Shown: positions 5,588 through 11,701 of the stretch, one piece after another
Layout: every line of letters begins with the position of its first letter
How positions within the stretch are numbered: position 1 is the first letter of the stretch
Assembly (NCBI GenBank): GCA_015486915.1
Contig: WFQS01000292.1
Coordinates: 1 to 11,701 of the forward strand
Reading direction: 5' to 3'
DNA length: 11,701 nucleotides
Source of the DNA: Desulfobacteraceae bacterium
GTDB lineage: Bacteria > Desulfobacterota > Desulfobacteria > Desulfobacterales > Desulfobacteraceae
Notes under the pieces: model-generated
What the model was told of the DNA's origin: nothing
What the model saw: the letters and a program-made list of their open reading frames with translations, nothing else
Databases searched by the model: none
Made by a program: the position numbers and the translations under genes

Positions 5588-7243
5588 CTAATGGTCAATA
5601 TTTTTATTGGTTCTCTGCTGTCCTATCATGGATTCTAAAAGTTTTACAAGTGGTTTTAATGTCTCCTGCCTTGTTGCTGTTATCATAAGCCCCTGATTTA
5701 ACAGCCACGGGTCGCTGAATTCAGTTATATCAACAAGATCCTGTTTGTTTAACAGATAGACCACCGGTTTTTTATCAAGGTTTAAGCTTTCCAGTATTTT
5801 TTCCACGGATTCCATCTGCTGCCTGTGGCGGGGATTACTGATATCGATCACGTGGAGCAGGATATCAGCATCTTCAAGCTCCTCAAGGGTTGCATGGAAC
5901 GCTTCCATCAGCTCGCCTGGCAGATCCTGGATAAATCCTACGGTATCCGTTATGATGACTTCAATATTTTTTGGAAATTTCAGTCTTCTGCTCGATGGGT
6001 CAAGAGTTGCAAACAACTTGTTGGCTGCCGTTATTCTGCTTTTTGTAAGGGTGTTTAACAGAGTTGATTTGCCTGCATTTGTGTAACCTACAATTGAGAT
6101 CACGGGAACCTGCTGTTTATTCCTTCTTGCCCTCTGCTGTGTGCGCTGTTTCCTGATTTTTGCAATTTCTTTTTTAAGCCTGCCTATTTTTTCCCTTACC
6201 CTTCTTTTATTGATTTCAAGTTTTGTCTCACCGGGCCCCCTGCCGCCTATTCCTCCGGTAAGTCTTGACATGGCAGTGTTTTTTGCAGCAAGTCTTGGAA
6301 GCATATATCTCATCTGGGCAAGTTCAACCTGGAGTTTTCCCTCCCGGCTTTTTGCATGGCGGGCAAAGATGTCAAGTATCAGCTGGGTGCGGTCCAGCAC
6401 TTTCATTTCAACAAAATCACTTATGGAACGCACCTGTGAGGGAGAAAGTTCCCTGTCAAATAAAAGCATGGTTGCATGTTTCTGAAGGGCAAGAATTGCA
6501 AGCTCAGCAAGTTTTCCTTTTCCCACAACAAATTTTGGATCTATTTTTTTCCTTCTCTGAATTGCAGTGTCAATAACAATAATTCTGCTTGTGCTGCACA
6601 GTTCCCTGAGCTCATCGAGGGAAGCTTTTGATTGTCCTGCACTTCCCGCTGTAAATGTATGAGTATGGATAAGAAGGGCTTTTTCTTCTCCTTTGCGGGC
6701 TTTGTGCAAAGCATCTTTAAGGCTTAACTCCGATTCTATTGCAAGAATTATTTCTGTGCAGTCCATTGTAAGATTCTCAATCCCGCATGGCTCCATTATC
6801 TCACATGGATCACCGCCTGGGCCTGGGAAGATATGACCGCGGTAAATCCTGCCGGTCATGCCGTTTTTTTTAATGGAAACAGCTGCCATGAAGTCAAGGC
6901 GAAGCAAGGCAAGATCTGTCAGGTCATCCCTTGATAAAGGTTCGTCATTCAGGTGAGTGTGAATGCATCTTAAGCCTTTAAGTTTTCCCGGTACAGCCCT
7001 GTAGTCAGGTGTTACCGGAATAACAATTCCCTGGTGATCTCCTGCAATAACGCAGATGGTTTTTCCCGCCCTGTTTATGAGAACACCGGTCTGCCTGCGT
7101 ATTTCATGTGATATTTTTATCAGTTTTTTAAGCTGTTCCTGTGAAATTAAATCTTCAGGCTGGGTTCTGAAAAGGTATAGTTCTTCAAGCTTTTTGATCT
7201 GGGTTGATTTAAGACCGGATATATTACCGAAAATCTTTTTCAT
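5588..7243 (-). CDS. hflX: GTPase HflX with long N-terminal extension
   Basis: HflX is a GTPase that binds the 50S subunit and splits stalled or heat-damaged ribosomes. The core matches closely: HflX N-domain from about 188 (LIHTHTF... VVGKGKLAEL... LFDRELSPSQ), VLDRTQLILDIFARHAKSREGK (282-303), the signature GGIGGRGPGETKLE (330-343), and a coiled, basic linker (344-378). The GTPase domain has G1 GYTNAGKST (386-394), G2-region FATLDPSSR, G3 DTVGF (433-437) and G4 NKQD (499-502). At 551 residues it is about 125 longer than E. coli HflX. The extra about 185 N-terminal residues contain RCIHTHLNDEPLSRDDLTDLALLRLD (92-117), discussed in findings. The ATG at 7241-7243 has no good Shine-Dalgarno. 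It is the last gene of the rpsF-to-hflX cluster, 53 bases after dnaB, so it probably depends on read-through. Confidence 0.95.
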   Translation of the reverse strand: MKKIFGNISGLKSTQIKKLEELYLFRTQPEDLISQEQLKKLIKISHEIRRQTGVLINRAGKTICVIAGDHQGIVIPVTPDYRAVPGKLKGLRCIHTHLNDEPLSRDDLTDLALLRLDFMAAVSIKKNGMTGRIYRGHIFPGPGGDPCEIMEPCGIENLTMDCTEIILAIESELSLKDALHKARKGEEKALLIHTHTFTAGSAGQSKASLDELRELCSTSRIIVIDTAIQRRKKIDPKFVVGKGKLAELAILALQKHATMLLFDRELSPSQVRSISDFVEMKVLDRTQLILDIFARHAKSREGKLQVELAQMRYMLPRLAAKNTAMSRLTGGIGGRGPGETKLEINKRRVREKIGRLKKEIAKIRKQRTQQRARRNKQQVPVISIVGYTNAGKSTLLNTLTKSRITAANKLFATLDPSSRRLKFPKNIEVIITDTVGFIQDLPGELMEAFHATLEELEDADILLHVIDISNPRHRQQMESVEKILESLNLDKKPVVYLLNKQDLVDITEFSDPWLLNQGLMITATRQETLKPLVKLLESMIGQQRTNKNIDH

Positions 7244-7296
7244 TTATTTGGGGTTCTGCATCTTATAATATCAGATTATTGTCTTTGGAACAGTCA

Positions 7297-8664
7297 TTAT
7301 TCAAGGTCCTGATATGCTTCACCTGCAAGTTCTTCAAAACGTGTATAAGTTCCTATGAATGCCATATGCGCCGTTCCAACCGATCCGTTTCTGTTTTTTG
7401 CAACAATGATTTCAGCCTTGCCCCTGTTGGGGTTATTTTCCTCTTTGTTGTAGATTTCATCCCTGTAGATAAATGCAACAATATCCGCATCCTGTTCAAG
7501 GGCTCCGGATTCACGAAGGTCAGATAAAAGAGGACGTTTTTCTGCACGCTGTTCAAGCATTCGGTTTAACTGGGAAAGTGCAAGTACCGGGATATCAAGT
7601 TCCTTTGCAAGGGCTTTCAGTGATCTTGATATTTCGGCAATTTCAAGGTCCCTTCGATCAGAGTGAAAGGCAGACCGCATGAGCTGGAGATAGTCTATTA
7701 CAACAAGGCCTAATCCTTTTTCCATTTTTAGCCGCCTTGCCTTGGCCCTGATCTCCATGGGTGATATGTTGGGAGTATCATCAATGAAGATCGGCAGATC
7801 ATTGAGAACATCGGCTGCATCAGTCACATTTTCAACATCTTCCTGGCTTATGTATCCGGTTCTAAATCTGTTGGAATCTATGCGTGCTTCGGATGTAAGA
7901 AGTCTCATTGAAAGCTGTTCTTTGGACATCTCAAGGGAAAATACAGCAACGGGTTTTCTTTCTTCAAATGCAACATTTCGTGCAATATTCAGCGCAAATG
8001 CGGTTTTTCCCATACTGGGGCGTGCAGCAAGGATAATAAGATCAGATTTCTGCAGTCCCGACGTCAGTGAGTCAAGGCGGTGGTATCCCGTTGTAAGTCC
8101 TGAAAGGCCTTTGTTTTTTCCCTGCTGTTCAAGGGCGTTGATACTTATTTCCACAAGCTTTGCAATACTTGTAAATGCCTGACCCTGCTTTGCCTCGGTT
8201 ATTCTGAATATTGAAGATTCAGCAAAATCCACTATATTTTCAAAGTCGCCCTGGTCTTTAAGGCATTTTTCTATAATTGCAGATGAACTTGTTATCAAGG
8301 CTCTTAAACAGGCTTTTTCCTTGATAATTTTTGCATAATGCACTGCATTTACAGCCATTGGTGCTGAATCTGCAATGGATGCAAGAAAGGCAGCTCCTCC
8401 AATCTCTTCAAGTTCATGTTTTTCTTTCAGCTTGGTTGCAATTGTGACAAGGTCGCTTGGCTCGCTTTTTGAGAAAAGTTCAATAATTGCTCTAAATATT
8501 TTCTGGTGTGCTGTTTTGTAGAAATCCTCGGGGATAAGAATATCAACTACATCAAGAAGATTATTATTATCAATAAAAATGGCGCTTAGAAGCGACTCCT
8601 CGGCATCAATATCATGGGGAGGAATTTTATTTAAAAGAGGGTCAATTGATTCTTGTTTTGTCAC
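7297..8664 (-). CDS. dnaB: Replicative DNA helicase DnaB
   Basis: DnaB is the hexameric 5'-3' helicase of the replication fork and recruits primase. The 455-residue product has normal length. The N-terminal domain begins PPHDIDAEESLLSAIFID (15-32), and a linker leads to the RecA-like domain with GLTTGYHRLDSLTSGLQKSDLIILAARPSMGKTAF. Walker A is ARPSMGKT (214-221), Walker B GLVVIDYLQL (319-328), and the downstream LALSQLNR (361-368) and SDLRESGALEQDAD (381-394) are diagnostic. No intein is present at the usual P-loop or downstream sites. The start is GTG (8662-8664): a TAA is directly upstream in frame, so nothing earlier is possible, and AGGA lies 11 bases upstream (8676-8679). The gene sits in the usual rplI-dnaB order, but the gap to rplI is unusually large at 438 bases and filled with repeats. 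Confidence 0.97.
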   Translation of the reverse strand: MTKQESIDPLLNKIPPHDIDAEESLLSAIFIDNNNLLDVVDILIPEDFYKTAHQKIFRAIIELFSKSEPSDLVTIATKLKEKHELEEIGGAAFLASIADSAPMAVNAVHYAKIIKEKACLRALITSSSAIIEKCLKDQGDFENIVDFAESSIFRITEAKQGQAFTSIAKLVEISINALEQQGKNKGLSGLTTGYHRLDSLTSGLQKSDLIILAARPSMGKTAFALNIARNVAFEERKPVAVFSLEMSKEQLSMRLLTSEARIDSNRFRTGYISQEDVENVTDAADVLNDLPIFIDDTPNISPMEIRAKARRLKMEKGLGLVVIDYLQLMRSAFHSDRRDLEIAEISRSLKALAKELDIPVLALSQLNRMLEQRAEKRPLLSDLRESGALEQDADIVAFIYRDEIYNKEENNPNRGKAEIIVAKNRNGSVGTAHMAFIGTYTRFEELAGEAYQDLE

Positions 8665-8716
8665 TTAAGTTATCGTCCTGGAAATTTACTATTTACCTGC
8701 GGGGAGTACTGAAAAA

Positions 8717-8746
8717 TTGCCATGAGACCAGGTTGGATTTACCTGG
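8717..8746 (+). repeat. REP-like hairpin repeat, copy 5 (degenerate)
   Basis: TTGCCATGAGACCA (8717-8730) keeps GCCATGAG but not the right side of the core stem. The tail is rebuilt: CCAGGT (8728-8733) pairs with ACCTGG (8741-8746), and ends CTGGATT as in copies 2 and 4. It lies about 50 bases upstream of the dnaB start, inside the rplI-dnaB gap. Confidence 0.4.
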
Positions 8747-8796
8747 ATTCATCCTTATTTATTTTGATTTAGCTAAAAGGATCAAGGGGCCTGACA

Positions 8797-8837
8797 GACA
8801 AATCATGACAATAAGTCCTGACAAATCATGATAATAA
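8797..8837. repeat. Imperfect direct repeat, 23-bp spacing
   Basis: GACAAATCATGA occurs at 8797-8808 and 8820-8831. With the following AATAA the match extends to 17 of 18 bases. Both copies are preceded by CCTGACA-like sequence. They lie between repeat copy 5 and the nested palindrome. Possible binding sites or a local duplication; function unknown. Confidence 0.4.
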
Positions 8838-8864
8838 CATGATACCGTAAAATGGCAGGATGCC

Positions 8865-9047
8865 GCCCCCGACGGTGGGTGGATCCAGCCAAATGACCGT
8901 CGGCGGCCCTTTTGTCCTGCCGGTCTGAAGCGCAGGAACTGCGGTCAAGTATGTCCTCAAACAGCCTGCGCTTCTTAACGCCCGGCAGGACAAAAGGACT
9001 GATCGCCTTTGGGTCCTGATGGGCTTGATCCACCCACCGTCGGGGGC
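8865..9047. repeat. Large GC-rich nested palindrome between rplI and dnaB
   Basis: Three nested sets of perfect arms are visible: 21 bp (8865-8885 with 9027-9047), 16 bp (8908-8923 with 8982-8997) and 10 bp (8927-8936 with 8965-8974). The innermost loop adds CTG/CAG (8939-8941, 8962-8964). Side pairings AGCC/GGCT (8887-8890, 9022-9025), GACC/GGTC (8895-8898, 9012-9015) and GGCG/CGCC (8902-8905, 9004-9007) bridge outer and middle stems. The segment is clearly richer in G+C than its AT-rich flanks. It could be a small palindromic mobile element, or a structured RNA in the rplI-dnaB transcript. No target-site duplication is evident. The minus-strand open frame across it is best explained by the GC-rich repeat itself. 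Confidence 0.7.
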
Positions 9048-9077
9048 TTGCGCTGTCGATACTTTGAGCAGTGTTTC

Positions 9078-9097
9078 ATATAACTGCCATGAGGCCG
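9078..9097 (+). repeat. REP-like hairpin repeat, copy 6
   Basis: ATATAACTGCCATGAGGCCG carries the core CTGCC-ATGA-GGCCG (9084-9097), with one T-C mismatch in the stem at the variable position. The tail GATCTGG is lost (TTGAAC instead). It lies 5 bases past the rplI stop codon, a typical place for a REP, and together with copy 5 brackets the nested palindrome. Confidence 0.5.
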
Positions 9098-9102
9098 TTG
9101 AA

Positions 9103-9555
9103 CTATGCTTCTTCGTCGGGAACAACCTTGATGGTGATTTCAGGTTCAACATCTTTGTACAGGCGTACAGGTACTTTGTACTCTCCTGTTTCCTTGATGG
9201 GCTCGGTTAGAAGAATTGAACGGCGCTCAATAGTGATGTCCTGATCGTTGAGTGATGCTTTAATATCATGGGTGGTGATGGAACCGTAGAGTCTGGTCTC
9301 CTCGTGTACTTTTGCTTTAATGGTACACTCCACCTTTTGAATTTTTTCTGCCATCTCTTCGGCTATTTTTCTTTCTTTGGCAATCTGAAGATCAAATTTT
9401 GCCCTGGCCTGTTCAATGATTTTTTTGTTCTGGGGTGTTGACTCAATGGCTTTGCCCTGGGGCAGCAGGTAATTACGGGCATAACCCGGAGTTACATTGC
9501 ACTCTGATCCCACTATTCCAAGTGTGTCTATTGTTTCTTTTAAAATTACTTTCAT
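9103..9555 (-). CDS. rplI: 50S ribosomal protein L9
   Basis: L9 is a two-domain protein at the base of the L1 stalk, involved in frame maintenance. The 150-residue product has the typical length. The N-terminal domain holds the L9 signature LGIVGSECNVTPGYARNYLLPQGKA (12-36); a long charged helix (about 41-75, KKIIEQARAKFDLQIAKERK) follows, then the C-terminal domain with RLYGSITTHDI (88-98) and the ending YKVPVRLYKDVEPEITIKVVPDEEA. The ATG at 9553-9555 has GGAGG 8 bases upstream, and that ribosome site lies inside a small hairpin (see the regulatory entry). The stop is TAG at 9103-9105, followed at once by repeat copy 6. Order rpsF-rpsR-membrane protein-rplI-dnaB is conserved in Deltaproteobacteria. 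Confidence 0.97.
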   Translation of the reverse strand: MKVILKETIDTLGIVGSECNVTPGYARNYLLPQGKAIESTPQNKKIIEQARAKFDLQIAKERKIAEEMAEKIQKVECTIKAKVHEETRLYGSITTHDIKASLNDQDITIERRSILLTEPIKETGEYKVPVRLYKDVEPEITIKVVPDEEA

Positions 9556-9561
9556 TTATTT

Positions 9562-9596
9562 AACCTCCGATAAAGGTTGGAGCCTTATATAAGGCT
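9562..9596 (-). promoter_or_regulatory. Paired hairpins covering the rplI ribosome-binding site
   Basis: On the minus strand a perfect 16-bp palindrome, AGCCTTATATAAGGCT (9581-9596), is followed at once by AACCT (9574-9578) pairing with AGGTT (9562-9566) around TTATCGG. The second stem takes up part of the GGAGG that serves rplI. Occlusion of the ribosome site in this way is a common means of translational control, but the second stem has only 5 bp. The effect on L9 synthesis is inference. Confidence 0.4.
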
Positions 9597-9647
9597 TTAT
9601 GTATATTTATCCGTTGATTTTATCTTTATCTATGTTTCGGGTTTTCT

Positions 9648-10616
9648 TTATTCCTGTCCTTCAGGTGTATTTATAACTTTGAGTTTCCTGAAATCAATCC
9701 ACGTGTCAAAGAAACCTATTCCAATAATTATGGGTATAAAAATCTGCTGTATTGCTATTATGCTGTAAATAAAAAACTTGACCATTTTTGGAAAATTCTT
9801 TTTTTGGAAAAAAAATGATATAATTGCAATTCCCTGGAAAAAATACACGGGCATAAAAATAATAACAAAGTTAAGCCCGACAAGTTTAATGGCTCTCTCC
9901 GGAACAAGGAGCATCAGAAAGGATACGATCACAGGCCAGACGAGTTGCTCCTTTGCCTGCCATCTATCAAGGGACTCAAGTTTTTTCAGCCTGATTCCCT
10001 TTTTTGTCAGAATTGTTCTGATAATAAGAATGTTTGCCCAGGTTGTAATCATAAGCATTGCTGCAATTATGGAGGGCATAATCCTTACCAGTACATACTG
10101 AATCGTTTCAAGGGAACGTGATATAATTTCAATATTTTCCTTTGGTATGCCAATGTCAGTGTAAATTTTAATTGTCATATTAAGGCTTGCAGCAATATAT
10201 CCTGAAACAAGGGAAAAAATCCCCTCTCCTTTTATTAAAGAATAAAGGAAAAAACAGATACCTCCTGCAGCAAGTGTTGCAATGCAGGTGTACAGAATGG
10301 TTTGTTCTACAGGAATCTGCATTTCAATGAATTCTCCCAGAAAAAAACCGGTTAAAAGCAGCAAACCATAAAATATTATATCAATGGTTATGCCACCGGT
10401 TGCGGCAATTATAACGGCAGATACAGCTGCCATTATAAGTAATCCTAATTTTCTGCCAAGCTTGAGTCTGTAAAAAATAACAGGCATGGGCATTAAAAGA
10501 TTTAAAAAAAATCCCAGCAGAGGTACATAAAAGCCGGATGAAAATATCAAAACGGAAATAAATATTCCGTTAATTACATCTCTTGTCACCTCTTTCTGTG
10601 CTGTTTTTTCCGTCAA
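9648..10616 (-). CDS. DUF2232 (YybS-like) polytopic membrane protein
   Basis: The 322-residue product is strongly hydrophobic, with about eight predicted membrane segments (roughly 16-48 as two, 58-72, 76-96, 105-128, 177-200, 226-270 as two, 279-302). Position between rpsR and rplI, together with PVYFFQGIAIISFFF (256-270) and the late ...GFFDTWIDFRKL, fits the DUF2232 family, which resembles Bacillus YybS. Its function is not established; a transporter-like fold is plausible. The first possible start in this frame is TTG (10614-10616), because a TAA lies three codons upstream. GGGAG is 12 bases upstream (10629-10633). A GTG at codon 10 is an alternative. An eight-A run directly before the TTG separates it from an out-of-frame ATG (see findings). 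It lies 40 bases after rpsR and 92 before rplI. Confidence 0.85.
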   Translation of the reverse strand: MTEKTAQKEVTRDVINGIFISVLIFSSGFYVPLLGFFLNLLMPMPVIFYRLKLGRKLGLLIMAAVSAVIIAATGGITIDIIFYGLLLLTGFFLGEFIEMQIPVEQTILYTCIATLAAGGICFFLYSLIKGEGIFSLVSGYIAASLNMTIKIYTDIGIPKENIEIISRSLETIQYVLVRIMPSIIAAMLMITTWANILIIRTILTKKGIRLKKLESLDRWQAKEQLVWPVIVSFLMLLVPERAIKLVGLNFVIIFMPVYFFQGIAIISFFFQKKNFPKMVKFFIYSIIAIQQIFIPIIIGIGFFDTWIDFRKLKVINTPEGQE

Positions 10617-10656
10617 TTTTTTTTAATTCTCCCATGGGAGTTCTTAAATAGCATGT

Positions 10657-10905
10657 TTATATTTTGCCTACGTATGGAAGCAGGGCTATGGTGCGTGCCT
10701 GTTTAATGGCCCTTGCAAGTATTCTCTGGTGTTTTGCACAGGTACCGGTGATCCTTCTTGGAATTATTTTTCCCCTTTCCGTGATAAAGGACCTCAATTC
10801 TTTTGCATCTTTATAATTGATTTCAAGGGAGCTGTCTGCGCAGAATTTGCAGACTTTACGACGCTGATAGAATCTTTTTTTTGAATTTTTTCTTTCAAAG
10901 GCCAT
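10657..10905 (-). CDS. rpsR: 30S ribosomal protein S18
   Basis: S18 forms a heterodimer with S6 on the 30S platform. The 82-residue product has the core CxxC...CxxH arrangement C19, C22, C56 and H59 ([13 protein letters not shown]), meaning it is the zinc-ribbon-containing (C+) form. [36 protein letters not shown] is a textbook S18 C-terminus. The start ATG (10903-10905) lies 3 bases after the rpsF TAG, and its ribosome site GAGGAGG is made by the last glutamate codons of rpsF, so the two partner proteins are tightly coupled in translation. Confidence 0.98.
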   Translation of the reverse strand: MAFERKNSKKRFYQRRKVCKFCADSSLEINYKDAKELRSFITERGKIIPRRITGTCAKHQRILARAIKQARTIALLPYVGKI

Positions 10906-10908
10906 TTT

Positions 10909-11421
10909 CTATTTTTCCTCCTCTGTATCCTGGGATTTTTCTTTATTTACTGCCTGATCAGGTTGAATGGCAGAACTATCAGAGTCAGTTGCACTTTTTG
11001 TTTCAGGTGCAGGCTCAATGTCTGCTGCAACGGTATCATTTTTTTCAGGGGTTACGGAAGAAGTCTTTTTTTCTCTATCCTTCTCTGCTTCCTTCTCTGC
11101 TTCCTGTTCCTGTTGCAGTTTTTCAGGATCAATATCTTTTTCAAGCACAATTGTCATAAATTTCAATACTCTGTCATCAAGTCTGAAGTTTCTTTCAAGT
11201 TCTGTAACAAGATCTCCTGTCCCGCCATATGTTATGCATACATAGTAGCCACGGGTTTTTTTCCTGATTTCATAGGCAAGCTGACGGTTTCCCCATTCAT
11301 CGAAATTTACAATAATTCCCTTGTCCTGGGTTATAAGATTTTTGATTTTGTCAAACAGGCCTGCCCGATTTTTTTCACCGGTATCGGGATCAGCAATACA
11401 AATAGTCTCATACCTTCTCAT
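10909..11421 (-). CDS. rpsF: 30S ribosomal protein S6 with long acidic tail
   Basis: S6 binds S18 on the 30S platform. The canonical fold fills about residues 1-98: MRRYETICIADPDTGEKNRAG, the YEIRKKTRGYY strand (50-60) and the ending LDDRVLKFMTIVLEKDID. About 70 more residues follow (101-170), rich in E, K, D, S and A, without hydrophobic structure, such as QQEQEAEKEAEKDREKK and a final DTEEEK. Bacterial S6 often has an acidic tail but usually shorter; the family total is commonly near 100-140. The ATG at 11419-11421 has a strong AAGGAG 7 bases upstream. It is the first gene of the cluster, and its upstream 280 bases show no clear sigma-70 promoter to me. Confidence 0.97.
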   Translation of the reverse strand: MRRYETICIADPDTGEKNRAGLFDKIKNLITQDKGIIVNFDEWGNRQLAYEIRKKTRGYYVCITYGGTGDLVTELERNFRLDDRVLKFMTIVLEKDIDPEKLQQEQEAEKEAEKDREKKTSSVTPEKNDTVAADIEPAPETKSATDSDSSAIQPDQAVNKEKSQDTEEEK

Positions 11422-11639
11422 GTTTTTCTCCTTACGGATATTAAAGCCCCATGTATAAAATTACACTGGAGCAAGGATTGATATCAGCTTTGTACACATT
11501 TCTTTTTAAGAATTCGTGATAAATTCCTGTTTCATGGTCGTATCATACAAATGGAAAATCCATACTCCGGCCATGCTGTTTTTATGCGCATACAAGGCTA
11601 TTAATACACTTAGGATCGAAAATTTTATAAGTTGAACGA

Positions 11640-11701
11640 AATTGCTTGTCTTCCAGCCCATCTACTGCGTTGCATCAAAGGCCGAATACGTTGAGTATGC
11701 A
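11640..11701. repeat. Left part of a probable palindromic repeat, cut by the window edge
   Basis: The last 60 bases upstream of rpsF run CCCATCTACTGCGTTGCATC..., then end with an apex-like ATAC-GTTGA-GTAT (11686-11698). In shape and wording it recalls a widespread proteobacterial intergenic repeat, in which CATCT.CGGCGTTGC is followed by a palindromic middle and then GCAACGCCG. That recollection is not verified. The second half would lie beyond base 11701. Confidence 0.3.

Noticed and set aside
1461..9097. CRISPR array
   Set aside because: The repeats are dispersed, differ in orientation, and have no regular spacing or spacers.
8803..9152. Two minus-strand open frames through the nested palindrome
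   Set aside because: They use the GC-rich palindrome as coding sequence, have no good ribosome site, overlap rplI in one case, and show no family motif. The stems explain the open frames.
10963..11481. Plus-strand open frames over rpsF and rpsR
   Set aside because: Serine-, phenylalanine- and cysteine-rich shadows of the E/K-rich rpsF tail on the other strand.
11422..11639. S6:S18-binding leader RNA or sigma-70 promoter ahead of rpsF
   Set aside because: I could not find a convincing promoter or the CCG-bulge stem of the known S6:S18 leader; only a small ATGGA-AAA-TCCAT hairpin (11551-11563) is visible.

Overview
The window looks like chromosomal DNA from an AT-rich, mesophilic deltaproteobacterium, most likely a sulfate reducer of the Desulfobacterales. 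This rests on the gene order pdxA-uvrA and rpsF-rpsR-DUF2232-rplI-dnaB-hflX, on an HflX with the long N-terminal extension I associate with this lineage, and on a DnaA-family protein whose DNA-binding signature departs from the usual one. The taxonomic call is inference from protein style; no marker was searched.

Layout. At the left edge, on the minus strand, are the first 85 codons of uvrA (excision repair) and a complete pdxA (vitamin B6 synthesis). Next comes an 850-base gene-free stretch (1434-2283). Its left third is packed with hairpin repeats. Its right two thirds are very AT-rich and lead into two plus-strand genes: a divergent dnaA (2284-3660) and, with no base between stop and start, an FAD-linked glycolate/D-lactate-type oxidase (3661-5052). 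A small minus-strand gene for a four-cysteine acidic protein (5078-5305) converges on the oxidase.

The right half is one minus-strand cluster, read from right to left: rpsF (S6), rpsR (S18), a DUF2232 membrane protein, rplI (L9), dnaB (replicative helicase) and hflX (ribosome-associated GTPase). It joins ribosomal proteins to replication and ribosome rescue. All six genes look intact. The only large gap inside it is the 438 bases between rplI and dnaB. That gap holds two copies of a dispersed hairpin repeat, a short direct repeat, and a GC-rich nested palindrome of 183 bases whose outer 21-bp arms match perfectly.

Most notable observations: (1) a REP-like repeat, CNGCC-ATGA-GGCNG followed by GATCTGG, present six times in intergenic DNA, with compensatory base changes in the stem; two copies form an inverted pair; (2) the nested palindrome between rplI and dnaB; (3) the divergent DnaA with altered P-loop, Walker B, sensor 1 and DNA-recognition residues; (4) an HxH...SxxD pattern in the HflX extension that resembles a JAMM/MPN motif. 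I see no CRISPR array, tRNA, rRNA, complete insertion sequence, or clear multi-gene accessory system. This is a mostly housekeeping window whose novelty lies mainly between the genes.
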